Origin: Proales similis
Lineage: Eukaryota > Rotifera > Eurotatoria > Ploima > Proalidae
Reading direction: 5' to 3'
Assembly (NCBI GenBank): GCA_019059635.1
Contig: JAGVRJ010000005.1
Coordinates: 1,798,001 to 1,862,000, forward strand
Length of the DNA stretch: 64,000 nt
Part shown: positions 54,706 through 64,000 of the stretch, in pieces
Numbering within the stretch: position 1 is the stretch's first letter
Layout of the letters: each line of letters starts with the position of its first letter
Notes under the pieces: model-generated
Told to the model about the DNA's origin: nothing
Seen by the model: only the letters and a program-made list of their open reading frames with translations
Databases searched by the model: none
Translations under genes and position numbers: made by a program

Positions 54706-57700
54706 ACATTTTTGAGTCACTTTTCAGACTTGGCGATACCAACATCAAGTAGCGTGATCAGCAACTCCCCAGGGTCGACGCGTTGACTCAACTTGTTTGC
54801 CTTTTTTGTTTCTTTCTTATTACGAATAATAAGAGCAGGTGATGCATGACCGCGCTCAGAGAAAGGCCCTGCCCAACAAATCATTTGGCTTCTCTCTTTC
54901 TTGAATTAAATATTCTAATTTACCAAGTTAAATTGTCTGCATGGAATCTCGCTCAAATTAAAACACCGAAAATTGAACATAAATGATCCGGAGAATCCAG
55001 CCCAATCAATTTATATGATTCAATTTGGTTTTTTCTTTTTCAATTTAAAATAAAGCTTCTTCCTTCTAAATCGCGTCTCTTCGCTCAGCGAATGAGCTAA
55101 GAGAAAGTGAAACTAGCTAATCGAGATAATAGATGCTCGACTGAGCGCCGTCCATCATTCTTTATTGTTTATCTTCGTTTCATTTGCAGCACACTCGTTT
55201 CGTTTTCGTTTAGACCGTAGCTGCGCGCACAAACATGAGCAAATTGAATGTGTCCCACATAAATGTCAATGATTTCCCAAACTCGAACTGATCCCTGCTT
55301 CGGTGGTTTCAAACCAATTCTCGCAATTCTGCCTTCAATGGCTTAATCAATGTACACAATTGACGTCAGACACAATGTCATAGTTGTCGCCGCAGTTGTT
55401 TCATTTCACTGTGGCAGCAAGCAAATAACAAGTAGCAAAACACTGGGGATAGAATTAGCCTATTAGGCAAGTTGCTTGGTTTTATGACGTTTCACTTTGG
55501 TTACATAATGAAAATAGAAAGTAATAATGTGGCAATGAGCTGTACCTAGATGACGCACGCAATCAGGCGTCAAATGGCTTCAAGTCTGCTCTTGGCCAGT
55601 TTTAGAATGTAGAAATACATATATATGAGCAATTTGAGTAGGTCGATTCAAAGTCATTCTATTGTTTCAGAAGCATTTGGCTTGAGTCTTCATTTTATAA
55701 AGTTCTCCAATGAAAAGCTCATAGACGTTCTTGTCCTAATTTAAATTTTTTTTTAAATTTCAATATCTTCTTGAGGATTTTCAATGTCAATTATTAATCT
55801 TAATCACCCAACTGATACTTTTTTTTTAGGTTTGTTCACCTGATCGCCTGACAAAAGAAGCTTGTTTGCTTGAAGCCCAATAAAGAAGCAGATGCTCATT
55901 TACTTGTCAGAGTGCAAGACGCTTAAACCAAGCTTAATTTTGCATAAGCTAGAGCTCAAACACGATGCTTTCTTATGCAAAGGCATTAACACGCTTTCAA
56001 GCTAGTTTGAACCAGCAGCTGCCTAATAAACATAATCTGACATTACAAGCCAATGGGTTCGTGTGGTAACCGAGGCACCGCTTCATCTTTTCTATCTTCA
56101 TTTCGCTCGGCCTATATTGGAAATCGTGCATTGCAACTCTCACATGCGTTAAGCAAAAAGAAAAAATAAAAAGAGAGAACCTAGCGCTTATTATCCGGCT
56201 GATTTTCATTAATAGAACCTTTACTCTAATGAGAAGAGTCTCATCACGACACGGCCTAATGGGATCAGGCCAGGAAAATCTGTACATAAAAAGATCGGAA
56301 GCGTCTGTGGATATATGTCTATTCTGATCGGAAATTACTGTGCGGCGTAGTCATCGCAATCCTCAGAGGCGCGTCCTAAGAAGCGAGCACGAGAGCGTTT
56401 TGAATCAATTAGGTAAATTTATCGAGTGCGATGAATTTATCGGGCGGCATAATCTTCATCAAGATCCAGTAATGATCGTTTTTTTTTAAGGTCTATGTCC
56501 GTAACTCATAATTCGATATTTGGACCAAGACTAGTGGTCTGACGGGCGCAACAAATATCTTCTCTTTTATTTTTGGTTTTATTTGTTATGAACAATCGCA
56601 ACCATCGATTAATTCGAGCGAGTTGAAGCCTGCCGACAGCGCGAGTAAAATGATCTTGAGTTCTTCTCAGCTCAATTCGATCCTTTTTTCTTTCTACCTT
56701 TGAGATTGCAGCTTGTGATATTTTGCCCATCGAGCTAAAACCAGATTTATGTTTCCTAACGCATCGGATAATATTTCGCTTATTCATTTCGACCGTGCAT
56801 TGCATTAAGACGATTATAACCGAATTCAACAAATGCCAGTCTAGCGCTTTTGGGCAACTTGACTGCATGTGCTGGCAACATATTCTACTCACTCTGAGCT
56901 ACTGCCTTCTAAGAGGGCGTTTCAACCGAATTTAAATCGGAAAATTTGTTCGCACGCTCAATGCTCATGGTTCGATCAAGCTACGTCAGTGAGAAATTGG
57001 ATGTGAAAAGAAAATTCGCCTGTCAAATAACTTGTTTATGCCGCAATATTTCTCATGTATGCTTTATAAAAAAGGAACTGGCTTTTAAATTTAATATCCG
57101 AAAATGCTGGCATTGTCAAGACAGCTGTCAAACAACAGAGCCCATCGAGCATTTATGACACAATTCACTTCTGGCATCTTTCCCGTGTCTCTTGTTGGTA
57201 CCACCAGGCTGCTCTAGCTTCACGCACCTGGCAAAATGATTGTCAATCAATCAAACAACCGAATTTAATTATTTAGACGAGATAAGTAGCAATTACGTAA
57301 AAGTTTAGATTGACTCCAGAATTTTTATCTTATCACTTGTTTCTTTGCTTGCAGCAACAGAAATGAATTCTACTTCTCGTGACTGACCGAGTAGTCAACT
57401 TAATTAGGATCAGATCAGTTTGAGTGAAGAGTGATCAGCAGATAAGAGCAAAGTATGTGTGCGTGAGAGAGAGGGCAGAAGAAATGGTTCTTCTTTGCAA
57501 TCAACTTCGCGTTTAACATTTTATTCGCTTCAGGTCTTTCTACGTCCCGTCGTCTCTCGGTATCCTCCTGTTCTGCCTTAGGCCGCATGTAAGTAATATC
57601 CAATTAAGCGAATGTTTGCGTTGAGAGGCTGATGAAGCTCAAGTTGAATGGTGGAAACGAATTATTCCACGTATCAACTCAAGACAATTATGGAGCTGGC

Positions 57701-58931
57701 AGGAAAATAGAATTAGTGAAGAAGATGAAAGAAAATGAGCTCCTGGGTCTTGGCAAGTAGCAGAGTGAGCAGAACGAAGGCAAGAGGATGCTGCTCGGAG
57801 CTAAAAGCCAAATGATATAAAAGCGTGTTGAGCCAATTGAACAAGTGCGTGAACAATTGTATTCTTCTGCGTCTGGGCCTAGGAGCGCCTGTGTCTGCCG
57901 CAATATGTGTGAAGATCTTTGCGAATTAATGGTCGACTTAGGGCTTGCAAATTATTCTAATCGATCGATTACATAATTATCCCGAGAGTCTGCCAAATAT
58001 TCGGCGTCAGTCGGTCGTCCGTACAAGGAGAATCGCTACTCATAACTAAATGTGAGAGACTCATAGGACGCGACATGGATGATCAGAAATTAGTTTTCAT
58101 CTTGTTTGTGCCACGTTAAGTTGAACGCTTTGAATAAGTCAAGGATGCAATTAATTTTGCTCTGCTAAGTATGCTACAGAAAATTAAGCTGTTCGAAATG
58201 TCTATACAGGGTCGAGTATTGCTCAAAGTTCCAATTTGAACTGCTCGATAGGCTCCATTAACAAGCCAACAGATTAGTTTCAATTTGACGCCAAGAGCCT
58301 GTCACTATTTAAAAGCTCTCAACTCGACAACTACTTCTATAACAAGGCTTAATGAAAGAATCGAAAAACGGAAGTCAAGCAAAAGCTATATTTGCAGAGT
58401 ATGAATCGCAGCTCTCTCAGATAGCCTCTGCCTCTCTTGCCGTGAAATTGAATCGCTTAAGCCATTCGATTTAGCGATTAGCAAGACGCTAGAGCGCCTC
58501 CTTCTTGCAGACGCAGCAGCACGATCTTCATCCGTCTGTCTATTACTCCTTCGGCATTTAAATGTTTATCCATTCCGGCTTTCGGTCTCTAATTCGATAT
58601 GTTCAAGCTCCGTTTACAAGCCATCAAGCTTATGCGCGTGTGTGTGTGTATGTGTGTTAAGGGCGCTAGCGAGCATTTGGCAGAGGCGGGCTACGGAGAA
58701 ATGGAAAAAAAAAGCAGCAACCAAAAGAGAGTGGGATCGGCAAATCTCGATCTTCTAGTTCTATTTATTATCATAAAATTTCATAAATAACGATTCAGCA
58801 TTATTATTTTTGAGACGAATTTCCAAGCTTTCGCTGCTTTTATGAAAACACAAATATTCCCGTCTTGGCGGAATTTATTTACAAGCAAAGGACAACAGAA
58901 AAAATTGAGGAGAATGGAAAAGAGAAAAATT

Positions 58932-58952
58932 AGAGAGAGAGAGAGAGAGAGA
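58932..58952. repeat. (GA)n microsatellite
   Basis: About ten GA units. Confidence 0.9.
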
Positions 58953-59576
58953 CTGAGGAGTTGAAAATTAACTCAATTATTTTTGCCTCAAGTCAAGCGT
59001 TCCCTCCGAATTTTTCTCCCTTCTTTGTTATGCATCGGTTTTTTTTTGAAGAAGCTTTATATTTAAATATATTGCATTTGCCAGCTTCCCTATCGCACAC
59101 TTGGACCAAAACACACACGCACATGGATCTAGTGGCTGAAATCAAAATATTGAACAAGCATTCAATGAGTGGACTCTCTCTCTCTCTCTTTCTAACTGAT
59201 ATGTATATTTGACTTGTTCAAGGCGACAATAGCGGCAGACAATGTCAACAAGCTGCAATAACGAGTTTTACGCGCTTGCAAATATTTGCAGTAGGCATTG
59301 CGCTCGGCGTCATTAAACAAGCTCCTAATCAGATGCGTGTGCTGCCTCTCGCTTGTGCCGTTTGAGATGTTGATGAAATTTTGTACAGATATATGTTTGT
59401 CAGTGTTTGATGGTGAGTATGTGTGTGTGTGCGGTAGATTTATGTGTGTAAAACGAGAACAACAGTCACAAACACATCAGCTAATAAGGCAAACTAATAA
59501 GCGAGCGAAACAGAGTACACACTTCTGTTCCGCTTATTTTAGTATCATTATAGAAGAGCAACAAGTAGTCGCTGCT

Positions 59577-59619
59577 TTGGTTGTTGCCGTCGTCGTTGTC
59601 GTCGTCGTCGCCGTTGGTG
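59577..59619. repeat. imperfect (GTC/GTT)n trinucleotide repeat
   Basis: Runs of GTC with GTT and GCC interruptions, not in a supported gene. Confidence 0.75.
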
Positions 59620-60651
59620 CCCTCATTGTTGTTCTCATTTCTTATAAGTAGAAAAATAATAATTTCTGCCGCTTTACTTCTTTATCGATTTTTGCCAATA
59701 TATTTCATTTATTCTTTCTTTAACTGCAGCCCAAGTATTAAATTCAATGAAGCGCAAATAGTGCATTGAGCTCTGGCTCGCCTGATCCAGAATGCGCTTG
59801 AATTGAACCATTCATTGCAACAAATGACAGCTTGTACAAGTGCATATACCATGTAGCCGTTGTCTTTTAGCTGCCCAGTCGGCCTTCAATCTCTTTTCTT
59901 CTTCCCCTCCCGCTGTCTCTCTCTCTCTCTTCAACTTCGTTTCAGTTTTTTTTGTTTCCTTCACTTTTATTACTTGGCTGGTTTTGCAGAATTCAGTTCT
60001 ATTTCCGCCAGGAATATTGCATAATTCACAATATTGCTCTTTAAATTGCAATATATTTATATAAATCAAAAAAGTGCTGAGAGCTGCCGGCAAGTGTATT
60101 GCTCGACGGGAGTCAAGTGACGTGCGGGCGCCGAGTGTTTGTTGTAGATGTGAAAATTGAAAAACTTGGACCCGTCCGATTATGGTAAATACCAATGAGC
60201 GAGAGAAAAATCGATAAGAGAACGCGTATCCGAAAAAAAGAGGTGTTGTTGCGTCAGACAAGCGAGAGTACAATTCGGGCCGGCGAAAAGGCGGCTATTA
60301 TTACGGCCTGGAATTGATTGCCATACTCGGCAGCAAATGGCACTCGACATTTTGACACGTTCATCGTGAGGGCTTAACTTCTCTCGTACGCCATTTCCGC
60401 CCCATTTCTATATCAAAGTGATAAATAGTGCTGCCTAAAGCATTTTAGATTGAATTTTTTGCTCGGACGAGCGCCCTATTGTACCACACAGTCGAGCCCT
60501 AATTGTAGTTTATCAATCAATTCTCTTCTTGTTGCATGCACTCGACACTCGGATTGGCAGTGTTTATGCCCCTAAAGTGAGCCATGCTTTGTCCCTCGAT
60601 CTAATAATATTGAACACTTCATAGATGATATCTATTTTCTTCTAATCTTAG

Positions 60652-61983
60652 TGACGCTATTTGACTACAATTATCAATCACTGTTGTTGAAATCCAAATC
60701 GAATGGAGTGCAGCGTAGCGTAGAGCGATTAAACAGCTCAAATCAGTCAAAGCCAGCGTTTAACTCAAACACACTCAACTTAAGCGAGCAGCAGAAGCTA
60801 CTCTCCAGCTACAGGGATTTGCGTAAACAGCGCCGTTGTGAGAGTCCAAGTCAAGTTCGTACAACTGAGCCGAGCATGTCAAGCCCATCGAAACACGTCT
60901 CTCGCAGAAGCGAGAGAAAGGCTCAGCCAGCTAGCTTGCCTTCCTCGCCAATGATGAACGCAAAATCTAAATCGAGCGAACAGAGAAACAAATCCACGAG
61001 CCTGATAAAGCGTCTAAGTCTAAAGTTCAAGTCTGGATCATCTGATTTAAAAGATCGCTCGAACACGAATCACAGTAGTAGCAACCAGCTCTCGAATCAA
61101 AGTACGCCGGTGATCAGAGCAAACGGCTTCAATGCCTCTCTGCCACCACGATCGCCGCAATCTACGCACTCGACTGCCATTCAGTCGAGACCAACGAGCC
61201 AGACGAGCTACACTGCTCATGCAAGCATTGTGCCCAATTTCCCCAACCAGCCGGACTATTTGAACATGGAGAGTGAGTGAAACATTGACCACTAATGTTG
61301 CCTGTCACTGGACTAATTGGATGCTCGCATTTTAGCTATGCAAAAGGTTTTCTACGTGTTTGACAGAGATCACGACGGCTCCATTACAATCGACGATGTG
61401 AAAGCAATAATGAGCTCCATAAAGTATTTGCAGACCGAGCTCGAGATGCCTTCAATCGACGAGATAAAAGTGGCGTTTGAGCGATTCGACGAGAACAGTA
61501 CGCATTTTTTTTCTTAATCTAATTTTAAATCAGAACGTTCGAGAGCGGGTCAAATCTATAATTTTGGCAATTTTTGCAGAGAACGGCTCAATTGAGTTCA
61601 ACGAATTTGTTAACATACTTAAATGCGCCGCACAAATGGAGGAGAATTCGCCAGCCGCACAACTGATGCAAGATGATGCCCTCAGGGCCAACATGAAATT
61701 GCTGTTCGATCAGTTTGACAAAGACCACGACGGCCGTATCAACCGACACGAGCTTAAATTTGTCATGTGCAATCTGTTTTCAGACGAAGCCATCACCGAC
61801 CAAGACATAGACCACATGTTGAGTGAGGCTGACTTTGATCGTAACGGCTTCATCGATTTTAATGGTGCGTTGTTTAATCAGACATTTGCCAAATTTTGCC
61901 TTTATATCTAAGCATTTGCTTCATTTGCAGAATTTGCCAACATGTTCGCCTTATACAATCAAAACGCGCGTAGAAATAGGTAA
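60652..61983 (+). CDS. EF-hand protein 2 with long Ser/Arg-rich N-terminal extension (5' end unresolved)
   Basis: Visible exons: 60652-61272, 61336-61497, 61580-61864, 61931-61983; at least 373 aa. The first listed exon opens at a 3' splice site (TAATCTTAG|TG) with no ATG, so at least one upstream exon is missing. About 207 residues rich in Ser, Asn, Gln and Lys (SSPSKHVSRRSERKAQPAS, KSTSLIKRLSLKFKSG) precede four EF-hands with loops DRDHDGSITIDD, DENKNGSIEFNE, DKDHDGRINRHE and DFDRNGFIDFNE. The basic extension could anchor the sensor to membrane or cytoskeleton. Not troponin C or canonical calmodulin by sequence. The extension joins the EF domain by a phase-1 intron at E|TMQKVFYVFD, the same place and phase as in the two neighbouring genes. 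Confidence 0.75.
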
Positions 61984-62468
61984 ATAAGAGTGTTCGTTCT
62001 GTCTAACACTAGCTGAGATGATGATCAAACGCAAGCGTTCCATATTGATCATTCACCTTTTTTAATTAATTTTCAGTCAAAATTCATTCAACCTCCTGTC
62101 AGTGATAAGGAAACGCTTACTTATCAGACCATTCTCTTGCTGATTAGTTTTTTTTTTCACATTTTGCATTTGTTTGCGCTCTGGTGCGAAAAGGTCTGCA
62201 GCAGATAGGAATCGTATATATACACAACTAAGCTCCATTTCGCGCATTTATATAAACGGGCTAGACGAAAACTGGGTCTCAATGTTCGACAAACAAGATG
62301 ACGACAACCACGACCCATAATAATTTGAAGCGCATGGCCCTATTAATCAGCGTGCTTGAATAAAGTCGAGTGAGTGAGAGTGCGCATTCTGCTCGATCAT
62401 CGTCAATCTCTTTACTTTCACTTTTTCTCTTTATCTTGTCGATAGGCGTTAATTATTATCTTTATTAG
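61984..62468. other. intergenic with TATA-like element
   Basis: TTTATATAAA at 62247-62256 is a plausible promoter for the downstream EF-hand gene. About 30 bases after it an ATG (62282) opens a 12-codon frame ending at 62320, a possible upstream ORF. Confidence 0.4.
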
Positions 62469-63876
62469 CAAAACGAACGTCCAAGCAAGCGGAATCGACT
62501 TGCACACTCTAAATCGTATTGAGTCAAAATTAGTCGGAACAAACACGGCCACCACAGTTGCGCCAGTTGAGATTACAAAATCGAGCCGATCGCTATTCAA
62601 GCCGCTTTCGAGGAATAATAGCCGTGAGAGGCCCAGAAGCCGAACGCAATCGCAAACTGCTCAGAGCTCTTCCGTGACCTCCTCTGCCAATCATTCGCCT
62701 TCCAATTTTAGAAGAGTTGTGCAGCTATTCACCACATCTCAACTAATGGGTAAGCTTCAGCCTTAATTATAGAATCGATTGAGTGCGAGGCACTCTGGTT
62801 GCTCCCTAAACTCAGGGCCCATCTTTTCAGCATCGCTTGAAATCATTTCATTCCAGTGAGAAAGCGTTCTTTTCCACTCACACTTCTAAATGACGTCGAT
62901 TAAATCATTTTTAAGTTTCGCACAATTATGTAACCATTTTAATGCTCGCTCAATTCAATATAAATCAGTCAGTCATCTAACTGCTCATCGCACTCAACGC
63001 TCTCTGTTGGCTCAGCTCAATCGAACTTGCTGCTTGCTCTTTGCATGTTAGTATTTTTTGTGTTGCACCCAGCTGCCGGAAGCTCATTGTAAATTGCTGA
63101 ACCATGGAGGAAATATTTAACAACTACCTGTTCTTTGGTAATAATCAATTTAAATGAGTAAATTCTTAGTTACGATGCACCACCCACTTGCCCGGGCTCT
63201 TGATTAATAACGCAACCAGACTGTCACAAATGCTCTCAGTTGAAATAGCTCTCCCTTTTTTGATTATTTATTTTAATCAAAACAAAAAATGCAAGATCTG
63301 AAGGCCGCTTTTACTATGTTCGACAAGAACGGCGATCAGAAAATATCGGAGACCGAGCTGCTCCAGGTGATGAAATACCTGGGAGTACAGGCCAACGAGC
63401 AAGACGTTAGAGCCATGATCAAAGGAGTAGACAAGAACGGTATGCCGCTTAGTCTTTAACTATTCAATCAATTAGTGCTTAATTGAAAAACCAATTTAAC
63501 CTAAAAAATGAAAGGCAACGGTTGTGTTGACTACGATGAGTTCATTCAAATGATGACCCAGACCCAAACAAAGCCGCTGAATGCCGACGAAGAACTGAAA
63601 AAGACCTTCGACATATTTGACATTGATGGCAACGGCTTCATATCAGCTGACGAGATAAAGCGAACTATGGAAAACTTGGGCGAGTCTCTTACCGACGACG
63701 AAGTAAGAGACATGATAAAGGCAGCAGATAAGAACGGTGACGGAAGGATTGACATAAATGGTGAGTAAAGCTGTTTTGCCAATTGAGCTCATTGTGCACA
63801 TATTGAGTTTAAATCCCTCATAAAAGAATTCACGGGACTCTTGAATGGTGCAGGTGCCATGCAAAAGCGACACTGA
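62469..63876 (+). CDS. calmodulin-like EF-hand protein 3, probably with Ser/Arg-rich N-terminal extension
   Basis: Exons: 62469-62749 (putative, starting at a TTATTAG acceptor; 5' end unresolved), 63296-63439, 63515-63760, 63827-63876. The four loops are DKNGDQKISETE, DKNGNGCVDYDE, DIDGNGFISADE and DKNGDGRIDINE; the last is completed by joining 63760 to 63827. The core equals calmodulin in length. The putative first exon encodes a polar stretch (SSRSLFKPLSRNNSRERPRS) ending QLM, and its donor ATG|G|GTAAGC splices in phase to D-L-K-A-A-F. If that exon is not used, the ATG at 63289 gives a 148-aa protein MQDLKAAFTMF. Either form should bind calcium at four sites. It ends MQKRH before the stop at 63874-63876. 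Confidence 0.75.
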
Positions 63877-64000
63877 GCAAGTACACTATCTAGGACGCCG
63901 TTCTGCACTTACAAGCACCCTTATTTTTCTTTTCGGTCATAATTAATAATTGATGATTGGCAACAACAGCAAATTCAGTTGGTAACAAGAAAAAGCGAAG

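Larger units (their letters stand above)
54706..60651. other. large intergenic region, 5.9 kb
   Basis: No gene is recognised on either strand. It holds a TATA-like GATATAAAAG at 57814-57823, simple repeats at 58637-58656, 58932-58952 and 59577-59619, and AT-rich unique sequence. The longest frames (56506-56892 minus, 59298-59651 plus, 59812-60273 minus) have no domain and low-complexity or antisense-like composition. Undetected first exons or regulatory sequence for the EF-hand gene that starts at about 60.65 kb probably lie here. Confidence 0.5.

Noticed and set aside
56506-56892. 128-codon minus-strand frame
   Set aside because: Mixed composition, no recognised motif, and alone in a noncoding block. 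It could be reconsidered if transcripts exist.
59298-59651. 117-codon plus-strand frame ending in a Val/Ala run
   Set aside because: The hydrophobic run is the translation of a GTC/GTT simple repeat.
1-64000. tRNA, rRNA, CRISPR arrays, bacterial operons
   Set aside because: I looked for tRNA arm patterns and direct-repeat arrays by eye and found none. The gene content is eukaryotic, so bacterial features do not apply.

Overview
This window is nuclear DNA of a metazoan with a compact, intron-rich genome. The evidence is a full-length laminin gamma chain, MAX, MED6, GATAD1, DRC1 and other animal genes. Introns are mostly 35-70 bases with GT-AG ends (two have GC-AG ends). Spacing between genes is often short. 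DRC1 and a PG-repeat protein show that the organism makes motile cilia or flagellated sperm. I cannot name the phylum from sequence alone. About 40% of the 3' splice sites I placed end in AAG rather than CAG or TAG, which may help identify the lineage. All gene models below were spliced by eye from homology, reading frame and splice signals, and their exon lengths keep frame. The main uncertainty is at the 5' ends.

Layout. 0.5-20.7 kb: an unknown basic protein (-), mitochondrial branched-chain aminotransferase (-), MAX (+), NDUFAF5 (+) tail to tail with EAPP (-), GATAD1 (-), an intronless lysosomal phospholipase A2 (-), a kappaB-Ras GTPase (-), a putative N-myristoylated protein (-), a Ser/Tyr-rich repeat protein (-) and CDC14 phosphatase (-). 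20.7-22.2 kb: a C2H2 zinc-finger gene (+). 22.2-34.1 kb: four SLC35B3-like nucleotide-sulfate transporter genes (-), in two pairs that flank PSMD8, MED6 and DRC1 (all +). 34.4-38.8 kb: TTC27 and MRPS34 (-). 39.4-41.9 kb: a THAP/C2H2 protein (+). 43.3-48.7 kb: laminin gamma (+). 48.9-53.3 kb: RPS18 (-), TRPT1 (+) and a sperm-tail PG-repeat protein (+). 53.9-63.9 kb: three calmodulin-like EF-hand genes (+), separated by the largest noncoding stretch (5.9 kb).

Most of these are single-copy housekeeping genes (transcription, mitochondria, proteasome, translation, tRNA repair) and do not form one pathway. The accessory signals are two local expansions: the SLC35B3 array, with a 538-bp tract that is 99% identical between two otherwise diverged copies and includes two introns, and the EF-hand cluster, where two members carry Ser/Arg-rich extensions joined at a conserved phase-1 intron.
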